DNA from: Bryopsis sp. KO-2023
Lineage: Eukaryota > Chlorophyta > Ulvophyceae > Bryopsidales > Bryopsidaceae
Assembly: GCA_030272585.1 (NCBI GenBank)
Contig: BSYQ01000005.1
Span: forward strand, 5,425,501 to 5,489,500
Direction of reading: 5' to 3'
DNA: 64,000 nt
The notes under the pieces were generated by a model. It was not told the DNA's origin. It searched no databases and was given only the letters and a program-made list of their open reading frames with translations. The stretch's first letter is position 1; each line of letters starts with the position of its first letter. The translations under genes were made by a program, and so were the position numbers. Below are positions 1 through 11,630 of the stretch, piece by piece.

Positions 1-2
1 TT

Positions 3-458
3 GCCACTGAGAAATACTTGAAAGAGCACCGGCCGTTAACTCCTCCACCTTCTTCAAGAGCCCGTCCCGGCACCACTAGGCGGCGACAATCAGCCCCTCA
101 AAAGTTGGCTGCCCGTGCTCAAGAATCCACTCCACCGGCTTCCCTCAACCCCATGCCAGTCGATCCTATCATCGACGATTTGGATTTAGAGGGTTCTGCG
201 ACAGGCATAGTGAACTACATCAGTCCTTCAGTTGTACCTGGGCGAATAGCAGCTGTTCCCTTGGTGTCGAGCACGGCTGGAGTTGGTGAGGGGGAAGCAG
301 ATGCTCATTTGAATGATGCGGAGCTGGATCATGATCCTGATGTCACTATGTCAGACGAAGGAATTTGTGGTGCTGATGGCACTGTGAATGCTGGGGTGGC
401 TACGGTTGTGGATTCAATTGGAGGAGTTGAGGGGAGAGAAAATGAGGAGGGCTTATAG
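3..458 (+). CDS. 3' end of an unrecognised gene (partial)
   Basis: An open frame runs from the first bases of the window to a TAG at 456-458. No start codon is needed, so this is probably the last exon of a gene that begins upstream. The roughly 150 visible residues begin basic and proline/serine/arginine-rich and become acidic, glycine- and valine-rich towards the C-terminus. No catalytic motif, membrane segment or known domain is visible, and the composition suggests a disordered tail. I do not recognise a family. It could also be a chance open frame, because low-complexity sequence keeps frames open. Confidence 0.4.
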   Translation, partial: ATEKYLKEHRPLTPPPSSRARPGTTRRRQSAPQKLAARAQESTPPASLNPMPVDPIIDDLDLEGSATGIVNYISPSVVPGRIAAVPLVSSTAGVGEGEADAHLNDAELDHDPDVTMSDEGICGADGTVNAGVATVVDSIGGVEGRENEEGL

Positions 459-1406
459 GACTGCCATGATGTTGACCTCGGATTGAACCAAACTTTTCCT
501 CCAAACAAAGTTGAACGGTGTTGTTGTTGAGTGCTCTGGTGCTTTTTGTGTAAAGTAGTGTATGCGAGTGGTTGGTTGAGCATAAACGTGTGGCCAAACA
601 ATGGGGGTATCATGTTGGTGTTGGTGGGAACCTGTGTGTATGTTGAGGAGGAGTGGTTGAATCCCCACAACTCATGGAGGTTTCGATAGAAGAGGAATGG
701 TGCAGACAGGCGTAATGAATAGGTGGAAAGGGGGAAATAAATCAGATGATGGGTTGGGCAAGACACGTCTTTGTTTCCGTGTCCCATGAAACGTGCCAGA
801 CCACGCTTATTCGCAAACTTTCGAAAGAAGCGGCCCTCCTTCACCAATCTCCCATGCCAATTTCCCAAACCAACATCGCCAAAAACTTGAAATTTGTGCG
901 GTGTGTCGTCACAGCAAACGGGGTCGAGCAAATGCATGTCCTGATTGCCTGCGTGTACCGTACAGGTCGGGCAGGGCAGGATTCATGCGTTGCAGCTGCT
1001 GCGGGCGTTCACTGGTTTCGTAAACCCCAAACCAGGGCGATGTGCGCGCGCGTTCCGGGATGTCTCGCGCATGGACTGTTGGCAACTGACACTTGAATTC
1101 TTACCGGGCGATTTGTACAGACCTCTCGTATCGCATTCATGGTGGGAAGAAGTCTTGTCAAGGCCAATCCCTCGGAGCACCACAAAAGTTTGCCAATCAA
1201 ACGGATCTGCCAAAGCCCGACCGCACAGCGAAGGCTGTTTTGATTCAGTTGTGGGACCGAAAACACCCTCTGAAGCAAGCGGCGTCAACTCAGAAAGGGT
1301 GGTAGTACAATAGAGAGGGACAGAGGTTGAGCGCTTGCTTGGGTTCGAAGAGGGTGCCTTGGACGACCACCAGAGGAGGCCCCAGCTGGTCATTTTCCCT
1401 TTCAAA
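459..1406. other. Intergenic region, upstream of the FAD oxidase-SDR gene
   Basis: Several short frames exist on both strands, but none has a domain, a plausible splice structure or a consistent start. The 3' UTR of the left gene and the promoter and 5' UTR of the next gene should lie here. I see no clear TATA box. Confidence 0.4.
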
Positions 1407-4400
1407 ATGATGAGATGTAGAAATTCTTTGTTTCTGGTGGTGGTCGCAATGGTTGGGGTGACTCTTTTGAATTCAATACTGTACCACCCCCACCTGGTAT
1501 CCACTGTTCAACAACGGAGGAGCCCTGGCAGCAATCTAGTATTTCTGAATGGGTCATCCCAAGCAATGAATGCGGTTGGGACTTCGGAATTGCATCTGCC
1601 TGACATGGGGACTGACAAGTCGTCGCCCTGCAATGATCTCATTGCTCGGAAAATTATCCAAGCTGCCCTCGATGGACCGTTGCTGTGCCCAGATTCGAAA
1701 GCTTATGATGAGGCTGCAATGGTGTTCAACTCGGCCCTGAAAATCAGTCCCGGGGCTGTCATTCGACCCACACATGAGGGGGATGTCTTGGTAGCAATGC
1801 AGGTAGCAGCAAAATATGACTTGGTTGTTACTGTGAAAGGCGGGGGTCACAATCCTGCTGGTTTCGCATTGAATGAGGGTGGCTTGGTGATCGACATGAA
1901 ATACATGGATAAAATCTGGAAAGAAGACGCCTCCGGCAGTTTGATCAGAGCTCAAGGCGGGGCGAATTGGGGTGAAACGTACAAGTTGATGCGAGAAATC
2001 AGGCGTTCAGTGGTTGGAGGGGGTTGTCCCACAGTGGGTGTGGCAGGTCTTGCTCTGGGGGGCGGCGTTGGTTGGCTGTCTCGAAGCAGGGGGTTGGTTT
2101 CAGATAATATGATGGAGGTCAAGATAGCTTTCCCAAATGCGACCATGGGGGTGATCGATGCGCAGGGATACCCTGACTTGCTGTGGGCGTTGCGAGGAGC
2201 AGGGGGGAGCAATTTTGGGGTGGTGACCGAGGTTTTGCTGAAAACACATCCGGCGGAGGACAAGTACTTTGCTGGGAATTTCTGTTTCGAGAGGAACCTG
2301 GGCAATTTCCGGGACGTGCTGGAGTTGCATCGAGACATGATCAATGGGAAAGTCAAAGTGGATGATCGATTGACGATGGATTTGTTCATGAGCCGAATCC
2401 CTCCCAAAACGAAACATGTCAAGCAGTCGGATGTGGTGAGCGAAATGAGGGAGTGTCAAGCTGCCTTGCTGTATTTCTGTAAATTGGTTTCGAGCTCACC
2501 GTATACAAGAAAGAAGAACCCTGCTTTTAGTCATAATTTCAAGATACAGTCAGCAATGTCCTCCTTTTATGCGGAGAGGATGTGGAAATTTGTACAGTGC
2601 ACCCACATTCAATAAAATATGAATATTGGGGTATATATGGTGCTGATGATATGTTATGCTATTGATTTTACGCCCCCCCTCCCTTTTCTCTCGATTGAAA
2701 TTCATGGTTTGCTACGTTTTGGTCTAATTATGTGACGATGGGGTTATTCTTCAGTAGGTTAGGTTGTGCTGGGCAGGCTTCTATGATGGATCCATTCAAA
2801 AGGCATTATACACCACGAAGGAGCTGCTTAGAAGATTAGCGGACTTGCTGTCGGAGCGAGAGGCTTGCCTGTAAGGTTCAATTCACCTTGATTTCCCAGA
2901 CAGACACACACACACTCACACTCCATTAGACGAAATTCAGCAACACAGAACACTTAGGGAGTGTGCGCTTGCCTTGTGCAGTGTGTGTTCAGTTTCTTCC
3001 CCACAGCCAAGGTGCATGTCGAAAAGTGTGGCATGGGTGTGACATTGGTGTGATACTGTTCGCTTCAGATTCACCAAACTCCCCTGCAAGAAACAGTCTG
3101 AGATATCGTTTGCCACGAAACGTGCAAGGGAAACGATTCGCAGTGGAAGGCCTTGGTTGCAGGGTCACACTTTCGCCTCTTGGGCAGGGATGTTCGGAAC
3201 GGACTATCTCGATGTGCATTGGAAAAGCACGGTGGCTGAGCGATACACGGAACAAATGATCGACACCACAATCAAACATTTCAGGTTAGGGTCGTGTGCT
3301 TGAGTGGGGATTGAACCTATTTTTGGACACTGTACTTGCAAAGAGAGTTGCGTACAGGGGGCCAGGTTGGGGTAAAAAATTTGATCATGGGAAGAAAAGC
3401 TTCGATAATCGAAAGACAAGACATCGATTTGTTCATACATAGCAATGCAAACTTGCGACTTGGTGCTGTTACAATACTCGACCACTTCTTAAAAAAGCAT
3501 TCCTGACCTGAGCTTGTGCTCTTAGCAATGTTGCAGTGGCTTTCAAGGACTACGGGGCAAAGATGACCATCCAAGTGGCTTTCGAACACTTAGGAGGAGC
3601 CATGAGAAGAAACGGAAACTCGGTGTCGGCCTGGAAGCATGGAAACGCTCGCATCATGGCCTCCATTCAATCCTACATTTCACACCCCTATTCGTTCTGG
3701 GAAAGAGGCAGCAATAACCACGATTACGTGCTGAAATACTTGAAAAATTGGACGGATTCTTACTACGGAGCCATGTCGCCGTCTGCCCAGGGCTGCTACG
3801 GCAATTATGCCGATGCTGAACTGAGCAACTGGGAGGACTTGTACTACGGTCCAGAAATTTACGGTCGGCTGAAGAAAATAAAAGCCAGCGTGCCTGGGGT
3901 GGGCGTGTTTCGCTCCGCGCAGAGGATACATGTTGAAGAGGGGCCCCAAGAGGTGGTGCTGCCAAAGTTTGAGCAAGCTCTTCGAGAATCCCAAGGCACT
4001 AAATCGATGATTGGCCAGGTGCTTGGGCTTTTCAAGAAGAGCCCGTCGAATTCGGCAGTTGACCCACCTCATACAGCCACCACCACTGGAAAATTGGTGC
4101 AAGAAATTGAGAATCGACGAGATCATGAGGACTCATTAACTGAGACAGAAGCATCGACCACGGGTTCCAAGGGGGACTTTCAGATTACTAATCCGGCTCT
4201 CTTGAATGCAAGCTCCGTGAAGTTGGTGTACGAAGGGAGCATACGATGCCCCCATGACCTGGTGAGCTCAATGGTTCCAATTTTACCGACGCATGTCAGT
4301 CATGTGGACCGAACAGCAGGCCATGTGGGATTTCAACTGGACTTTTCATCCAAGGACCAGGGCAGAACTTTGTTGGGGAGTACGAATCAATCGACCAATG

Positions 4401-5401
4401 CAGGCAAGACCATCTTCCTAACTGGTGGCTCCAGGGGGCTTGGGTGGTCTGCAGCACTCCATTTCGCCAAGCTGGGGGCCAACGTGCTGTACACATCTCG
4501 TTCGGAGGCAAGCTGTCATTTGTCTGCTGAGAAAATGAAGGCAGTGAGGGAAACCTTGAAACTGAGTGGCAAGACGGCATGTGTTCCCCTCGTATTGGAT
4601 GATTTCACCAGCATTCAGTCGTTCAGTGGCCAGCTGAGGACCTCGGAAGAGTTCCGAGCTTGGGGGGGCTCGTTGGATGTGGTGGTGTTTAATGCAGGGG
4701 TGCTGAGCAAATTCGGGGTAGCCTCCGAGGCGGGCAATGTGTCAGACTCACTTGCGATCAACCACATGGGTCATTTTCTGTTGATGCATGAGTTGCTGCA
4801 GGGCAATCTGGTCAACCCTGAACATGGAAAAGTGGTAGTCGTATCCTCACACGCTTTGGAGTTTCCGTCAGAGAGGGATGTGGAGAATGCACTGGAAGTG
4901 CCGGCGATCCCTTACCAGGACACAGACCCCAACACCGCATTTATGAAGTCGGGCACCTTCTTGGCCTATGCATCAGCCAAAAAAATAAATTTCCTGTTTG
5001 CGAAGGAGCTGTCAAGAAGATTGATGTCCGCTGGGAGTGCTATAGCAGTGGGTGTGGCGATCCCCCCCGGAACAGCCTTGACTCATTTGACTTCAGATTT
5101 CCTTGCTTCGAACAAGTATCGGGACGAAGTATTGAAAGGGAGGAAGTTAATGAGCACAGCAGAGGGAGCTCTGGCGATGGTGTTTTTAGCACTGGATGGC
5201 TTTACTGACGATCGATTCTGGGTTCCTGGGAAAATCAGTGTTGTCTCTGGGTGCAAGGTCGCTGATTTCCCAGAGTTGGCACAGTCGGAGGGGCTGCAGT
5301 GTCACGTTTGGGATGCTAGCCTTCAAATAGCTGGCTTGATGTCCTCAAGTGCTGCCGGGCATAATTCAGTTGTAGATGCATTTCTTGCCCCATGTCGATA
5401 G
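1407..5401 (+). CDS. Berberine-bridge-type FAD oxidase fused to a short-chain dehydrogenase
   Basis: Four exons fit: 1407-2435, 2758-2870, 3144-3284 and 3526-5401, about 1052 residues, with matching phases at every junction. The ATG at 1407 opens a signal-anchor-like hydrophobic stretch. The FAD-binding (PCMH) domain follows. His148 in KGGGHN and Cys207 in GGGCPTVGVAG match the bicovalent FAD sites of the berberine bridge enzyme family. Exons 2-4 supply the substrate region and the C-terminal BBE motif (CYGNYADAELSNWEDLYYG, then FRSAQRI). After a linker comes an SDR domain with TGGSRGLG near residue 727, a FNAG motif and YASAK near residue 908, so a Rossmann fold with the Tyr-Lys pair is present. 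A single polypeptide would oxidise a substrate with oxygen and then reduce or oxidise the product with NAD(P)(H); the substrate is unknown. Separate genes are unlikely, because the BBE and SDR parts share exon 4. Confidence 0.8.
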
Positions 5402-6508
5402 GGATAGACAGCGATTAGCAAATCGGGGGTTTCTAGTTGCAGGGGATTGGGTGCGCACTTGTGCTCCTCAGAAAAGGGGGGGGGGGGGGTGAAGAAAGGG
5501 GCAAGAACAGAGAAAGTGGAATCTCTCAGGAATTTCCAGTTTTAAGAAAGAAAGGAAGGGATCCGCGCTCATGAAACATTATGTTCGCCCCCCGAAATGA
5601 TAAGGATTTTAAATTGTATTTTTTTCTGCAAATGATGTGCATTTTATGGAAGGCTGCTTGTTTTGTTTTACATTCATGCTGGAACCATGATTGGAAACCT
5701 CGGATTGTGCACACCCAAAGGGGTTCAGGGGAAAAAAAAACACCAATCTCTTGAAGTCCATCCATTGGTTTGAACTGGAAGTCGAGCGAGGGGGCATAAA
5801 TGTCTTGCCCCTGAGACTGTGACCAAGAGTTAATTTGCTTTTTATGTGTCTTTATTTTGCTGCACAACATGGTATTTCTAATCGATTCAAAATGGAATCT
5901 GTGGTGACATTGCTACTTGAATTTCTGGTCTGTTGTAGCCAGCCCTGTGAATGGTGGTTTTTACTCTCTGAGGATATAAAATGAAGTTTCATGAAACTGG
6001 TGCTTTAAATAAACATGATACCAATACACAAAAACGATTCGAAACAACGCTGAACAGTACGTTTTACTACGTTTTTTTTCATTTGTTGGGTTTGAATCAA
6101 GAAAAACACGTACAGTATATAAATCCCAAGATGTGTGCAGTTTCCATCTAAAAAGCATAAACCACTGTTTGGTCTGTGAAGTCATGTTCCCCCCTCCACC
6201 CCTCAAACAATAGAAAACAATAGAAACAATAGAAAAACAGTCAAACGTCTTGGCTCTTTTTTACACAATGGTGCGGTTTATTTTTTCACGAGATAGATTT
6301 TGAAATATTTTGATCAGGGAGGAAGAGGATGTTGACGCTGGATGCATGGGCCTGGAGATCAGTTATGAACATTGAAAGTTGTTTTCTTGCAAGTTCTGCG
6401 GTCGCTTCCTTGATTCGTGTTGAACTCTTGTCGTCTTTGGATATGTGTTTCGCAGCAATCCTCTTTTCGTTTCTGGCCCTTCCTCTTCACAGCATTGGTG
6501 CCTTTCAT
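5402..6508. other. AT-rich intergenic region
   Basis: No protein-like frame with domain content was found. A G homopolymer near 5467-5480 and several A/T-rich tracts are present. The 3' UTR of the oxidase-SDR gene should be at the left edge. Confidence 0.4.
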
Positions 6509-6733
6509 CTAATACTTCCGCCAAGGTATTTCAGCCAAGGTCGTGTTTTCGTTTCTACCCTTGTATCGCACAACACGAACGATCAAAGCCCCGACCGCGG
6601 CACATCCAGTTACAACCAAGAATACCACAGTCACGACATAACCCAGCGGCCCAACAGCGCAAGATATCAGCACGCCGTCAAAACGACCCAGCCAAGCACA
6701 AGGAAAGATTTTCGCGAACGAGGCTTTGTGCAT
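6509..6733 (-). CDS. Possible small single-pass membrane protein or exon
   Basis: From an ATG at 6733 a 74-residue frame contains one long, convincing hydrophobic segment (VVTVVFLVVTGCAAVGALIV) followed by a basic, then polar tail, as in a type I or signal-anchored membrane protein. An in-frame stop lies a few codons upstream. A weak acceptor (cacag at about 6737) and a weak donor (GTATTAG near the end) mean this could instead be an internal exon of a larger gene. I recognise no family. Opposite-strand frames over the same bases lack any feature. Confidence 0.3.
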   Translation of the reverse strand: MHKASFAKIFPCAWLGRFDGVLISCAVGPLGYVVTVVFLVVTGCAAVGALIVRVVRYKGRNENTTLAEIPWRKY

Positions 6734-7034
6734 ACCTGTGCATCCATGTGTTCGCACACTTTAGTTGGTTTTCATGCACCACGGGATCACCATGGAAACT
6801 CCATCGTATGCATGGATTCCTTTTTATCCACTGCTGCGTTTCGCGAAACCGCTGGTCGGTTTGGGAATTCGATAATCAATGTGACCTAAGCGCTAGCTCT
6901 CGCATTGTCCGCACCGGAACACTGGCAGAGGTTTCCGCAGCCCGTGTCCTTCCAGTCAGAGTTTCGTTTTCACTTTTCTTTCTTTGTGGTGGATGATCTC
7001 GATATTTTGAATTTGCCGCAGCCGTTATCGTTCA

Positions 7035-8292
7035 ATGGTAAGGGGACATCGGCAAGCAAATCTTTCTGGCTGTTCTAGTCCGTTTCGATTGTGTTAACAC
7101 GAAACGTTTGGGCAGGTATTGGTGAAGAATTACGCAGGCCACAGCCAAAACTGGCAGCAATGCTTCAACGACCCGAAGAGAAGCGATGTGGTTTTGGAAG
7201 CCAAGGATGGCCAGACTTTCCATTGTCAGAAGTTTGTTTTGGGGGTCGCAAGTCCATTCTTCGAAAGGCTGTTTTCTTGCGGCAAGGATTCGACCAAATT
7301 TGTATCTGCGAAAGACGTGGAGCCTGCAGCACTGAAGTGGATTTTGCGCTGCTGTTACACTGCTGATGGCGATTTGAATGAGGACAATGTCATCGGCGTA
7401 ATGGTGGCAGCAGGAATGTATGAGATGGATTGGGTTTCGAAAGCTTGCATGAAGTATTTGAGAAGGGGCACTGGGGGTGAGGGTCCACTGGCTACCTTTA
7501 AATACTCTAAGGAAAATCAGAAATGGCAGGAATGGACGGTCCCAGAATCCGGATGGTATCATTTGGTTGCCATGGGGGCAAAATCTGCTGATCAGGCGAA
7601 ATATGGTCAAGTTACTTGGTCAAAGGGTGGCAATGGTTGGCGGATCCTTTGAATTGCAGAAAGGTGATGTTGTCCAAATATTGACAGGTGGAATGTCAAC
7701 GCTCATGTTGGCAGGAAAAGCCAGAAATTACTATACCGGGGGTGGTGGTGGGACTTTCATTGCCTTGGAAAAGAAAGGGCTTTCCTTGCTTTTGGCAGCG
7801 GGGGGAGGTGGGAGCGTAGCCGGCCAATACTATGGTGGCGATGGTAGTATTGAAAAAAATGGAACAAGTTCCGATCCAAAGGCTTTAGGAGGGAAAAATG
7901 GGGGCAATGGGAGCAACACCAATAGTGGACAACATAAAGGAGGCCTTGGATGGAATGCTGGTCCCAAAGAACTCGCAAAACCAAGACGTGGAGATGATAG
8001 TGACAATGGGGGTTTTGGTGGTGGAGGAAACTTGTGTGGTGGAGGCGGCGGCTACTCAGGGGGCAGCGCTGGGTGGAATAATGGTGCTGGAGGGGGTGGC
8101 AGCTATATCGCACCTCAAGCGGAAAGCATTTGGGCAAAAGTTGGGAGCTTGGGTCATGGAAAGGTTTTTGTTTGGAAAGGAAATGGTATCCCCAAAGAAG
8201 AAACCTTTTTTCTGAAAGAGGTTGGTGACGTTGATGTAGAGACCCAAACGAGCAATGAGGAATCGATCGATAGTTGGGAAATGACGGAGTGA
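7035..8292 (+). CDS. BTB/POZ protein with glycine-rich domain, apparently frameshifted
   Basis: The start codon ATG at 7035-7037 is followed directly by a donor (GTAAGG). The acceptor GGGCAG at 7115 leads into GTA TTG GTG. Residues about 10-110 form a BTB/POZ fold (SDVVLEAKDGQTFHCQKFVLG, then a helix-rich C-part), a dimerisation and cullin-adaptor domain. The second half is a glycine-rich module with GGGGGTF, AAGGGGS and GGGGNLCGGGGGYSG, like the glycine-rich ectodomain region of ALK/LTK kinases. The first frame stops at 7650-7652, while homology-like sequence continues in the +1 frame from about 7638 (GGSFELQKGD). Removing one base in 7630-7645 restores the run of the family pattern. This is either a sequencing error, a recent mutation making a pseudogene, or true frameshifting. 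Confidence 0.6.
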
Positions 8293-9069
8293 AGCATCTT
8301 CGACCTTGAAATCTTGCTACGAGCGAGGAGGAGGGTCTTTTTCAATTTCAATTTCAATTTCAAGACAAAAACCTGTTCGGGTACGGCTAAAAATCTGCAT
8401 TTCGATTATGATGATTGGGTTCAAGGTTTCCACCCAGGTAAATTTTGAAATGTTGCAGGAGTCATTTTGCATGTGTGGTGACCATTCAGAAATTGAAAGG
8501 AGTTGTGTCGAACAGATTGTTTTTTCGTGTTGGCTTTTTTCATTGTTTGGTTTTCCCAACACCTGTACTTTTTCCTGTTTTAAACAAACAGTTATGTTTC
8601 TCTTTCCAATCTGTGGATGGTCTTTGCAACTCCACACATTTTTTCGGTGCCACAACTGGTTTCTGAGAAACAAGGAGTGAGTTATCATGGATCTGACTAT
8701 TAATCAATATCTGGGAATGTCGTTTACATTTGGCAATGTTCCTTGAATACCCCAATACTGAATCAGTCGTTCCAAATGCTGAAAACTTGGAAAAGAACAA
8801 AAAAACAGAAAGAGTTCCCCTGCATGCCAACCACGACAACATGGAAAAATGACTTTACGCCAATGAGTTGATCATGGTGGATATGCATTTCAGGCGGAGG
8901 CTTTAGTTTCACCCAGACATTCATGGCTTCTTACTTTTGGGGGGGAGAACTGAGCTGATTTTTTTTGTTTTTGGATTCTGGGGGTGAGGGGTTGGGCAGG
9001 GGGGAAATGGGGGCGGGGGTTCGGAGGTGTTGTACTACAATATTCAACTCTGGAAAGTTGCCTCTGCTG
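8293..9069. other. Intergenic region with no recognised gene
   Basis: A short tandem run of TTTCAA repeats near 8339-8362 follows the BTB gene. The remaining frames are short and without domain signal. Confidence 0.35.
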
Positions 9070-9147
9070 ATGTTGATGTCCTTATATCTGTGGCTGTGGG
9101 CTTTCGCAGTCGCTTTCGTGAATGAAAAAAGCCTGGTGTTGTCCGAG
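9070..9147 (+). CDS. Possible signal-peptide first exon
   Basis: ATG at 9070 opens 26 codons with a strong hydrophobic core (LYLWLWAFAVAFV) ending in GAG just before a good donor, GTGAGT at 9148. This looks like a first exon encoding a signal peptide or signal anchor. If so, its first intron would hold the CACTA transposon that starts at 9194, and downstream exons should lie beyond it. I could not find them before the convergent kinase gene at 12745. The exon could be a remnant of a gene broken by the transposon, or chance. Confidence 0.25.
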
Positions 9148-9193
9148 GTGAGTGCAATTCTCCTCTTAGCGAGATTGGGAGCAAAATTGCTGT

Positions 9194-9411
9194 CACTAGT
9201 GAAAATATGCCGTTTTTACAAGCTTGTAAACGCGACTTTACAAGCTTGTAATCCACTTTACAAGCTTGTAACATTCCGGCGGGCAGCACTTAGCCGAAAT
9301 TTCGCGTCGCGGAGAGCTTTCTTTGGTTTCCACCTTGTAAAGTGCGATTACAAGCTTGTAATCTCAGTTTACAAGCCTGTAATCGCAGTTTACAACCCTG
9401 AAATCCCATTC
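9194..9411. repeat. Left TIR and subterminal palindrome array of the CACTA element
   Basis: Exact copies of TTACAAGCTTGTAA lie at 9216-9229, 9238-9251, 9258-9271 and 9348-9361. Degenerate copies follow up to about 9411. In CACTA elements such repeats bind the TNPA-type transposition protein. Here the unit is itself palindromic. Confidence 0.85.
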
Positions 9412-11630
9412 TAGAAGGTCGTACACCTGCGGATCTCCATCTTTCGAATTTCCTTGCCTCCCATCCTGTGCGACCAACCATCGTTCAACGGCCTGCTCCC
9501 ATCCGCGACTGCACGAGGTCAAGTGTGAGATTCGGGAGGACCGGTCGCGTATTCCGAGCAAAGCAGGTATTTAAAGAGCTTCTTTTGGCTGAAAGAAAAG
9601 TCGGAGACGAGTGCGCCGGCGCGCAGGGAACGAGGTACAGAGAGTGGGAAGGTCAGTACCCCAGCAGGGGCGCTCGTTTCTGGATTGCTCATCCCTGTTT
9701 TTGATGATGTTTCCGACACACTGACTTGCCCAAAACGCATGAACTGGATGATAACGAGCTCGTCCTCGAGGTGACCTGAGACTTCCATAGTGCAGAAATT
9801 GCTACCCTATGAAAATGCTCTGATTGTAGCAAGGAAATTGTTTGCCTTGGTATTGTGAGCTTGCTGATCATTGGTGTTGGGACTCATGTTTTTTTCTGTT
9901 TTTTCCTTGCTGTGCAACAGACCACCCTCTTGGTCACTTGATTACCATTGGGCAATGTTATTTCCAGAGGTGATTCATCGGCTGTGTGTCAAGCTCGCTT
10001 CCCAGGAAGATGTAAGTTTGATTTTCAGTTCATCTCTCGCTGGGGAATAGAGATTTTATTCCATGTGTTTGAGCAAGAGCAATACGGAAAACAACAGCAA
10101 AATTGGCAATCGTTTCTTTTTTTAATCAAGATTATATATGTACTATCAGGATTTTCTTTGGTACTACTTCTGTTAGACCGACTACTGTTGGCACCAAAGG
10201 AAGGGAACGAACAACGGAAGACAGAACCCTGGTGGCTAATTTGTCGATTGAGTTACATGACCCCAAATCCGTTTATAAACGCCTGCAAGAACAGGGCGAG
10301 GAAATCAAGTGAGATGAAATCAATTGTTCTTCCACTGTGCACCAGGTTGGTCCACAAATTTTTGGGTTTTGATGTAGAGGAAACGATGGTTGTAGAAGGA
10401 GTGTCTGACCCTGCCTGCTTTCTGTAGGCTGTCCTGTTGTGCTTGCCAGGTGGATCAAGAGGAGAGGGCATGGATCATGCTGATGGAATTGCTGGACTGA
10501 AGGATCTGGATGTCAGGGAGCCTAAGTACCATCTTTGTTCGTGGCTTGCTCTGCTCTGGTATTTTACCTCAGTTGCATTTCTTGAAATTCGAAGCAATGC
10601 ATTGACTATGAGTTTCCACAAACGTTGATTGTGGGTTTTGGGACGAAATGGGATAGTATGGTGGGTACACCTGAGCTCTGAAAGGGATGGGATGGTATGC
10701 ATTCAACTGGAGGATTCTGTTCTCCCCATCTTAAAGCTTGGAACTTGAGCCTGGGGTCCTCTTGTGACAAAGCAGTGGAAACCACACTTTTGCTAGCTTA
10801 TGGAGGACTATATTAAACTGTTTCACACAATTTTGCCGTCAGTAGTGAACCTTGTTATGTGGGCATTTAGATGTATCACCCTCTTTTAAGTGGGCTCAAT
10901 TTGTTGTCTTGACAGTCACCAAAGAAGTCAGTCGAAGCCCCATCAGTCTGCCCCTCCGAGGGGGGTGTTGAAATTTAATGCAGTTTTTCCTCCCCAGTCT
11001 GACTCGCCGAATCAACAGTCCAGGCATTGATCCCCCAAGAGCTGTTTTGTCACTTGTTCACTAGAAAATGATATAAGTATTGCGGAGTAAGTATTCTCCA
11101 CAATAGTGGAAATTGATTGTCTGATTGCCTCACCAGGGAAAGAGCAAGAGGAAGTGCTGAGTGAAGACCCACTGGACATTCTGTTGGATTTGGCCTGCAA
11201 AACACATTCATCAGTTGTGCGCAACAGAGGAAACTTCCACTCAGTTGAATTTTGAGTGGAACATTTTAAAAAGTAGAGGAGGGGTTTGGAAGTTTTCGCA
11301 GTATTTTCGCTTTCTTTCGCTGGTTGTGAGAATAAACTTCCAGAAAGCAAGAATGTGCAGAAGGTGGATCCCAAGTTCGATTCTTGGGCACATCGAGCTA
11401 TTGAAAGGGATTTGCGGTTTTGTCTTTGTTGTAATTTATCATTGTAATGAGAAAAATTGAAATCATGATGATATTCTGTCCATTATTTTATAATAGTGAT
11501 AATCACCCATGTGGTGGAGAATGGAATCATCTATAGACATTCATCAATTAAAATTTACAATCAATCGTACCACGACAAGAATCACAGCGGAGCGTGTGCT
11601 TGGGCTTGTGTGATGACACATCAATGACAG

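Noticed and set aside
329..937. Long minus-strand frame opposite the first partial gene
   Set aside because: Starts and composition look like the shadow of the plus-strand frame and adjacent noncoding DNA; no motif found.
5467..5480. Long G run (another at 55568-55582)
   Set aside because: Probably ordinary homopolymers or assembly artefacts; no structural context suggesting function.
9194..9411. Regularly repeated units considered as a CRISPR-like array
   Set aside because: Units are palindromic, spacers are irregular, and the arrays are inverted at both ends of a CACTA element in a eukaryotic genome.
11371..11387. CCAAGTTCGATTCTTGG looks like a tRNA T-arm followed by GCACATC
   Set aside because: A matching AATGTGC lies only about ten bases upstream of the T-arm. 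There is no room for D- and anticodon arms, so it is not a tRNA gene.
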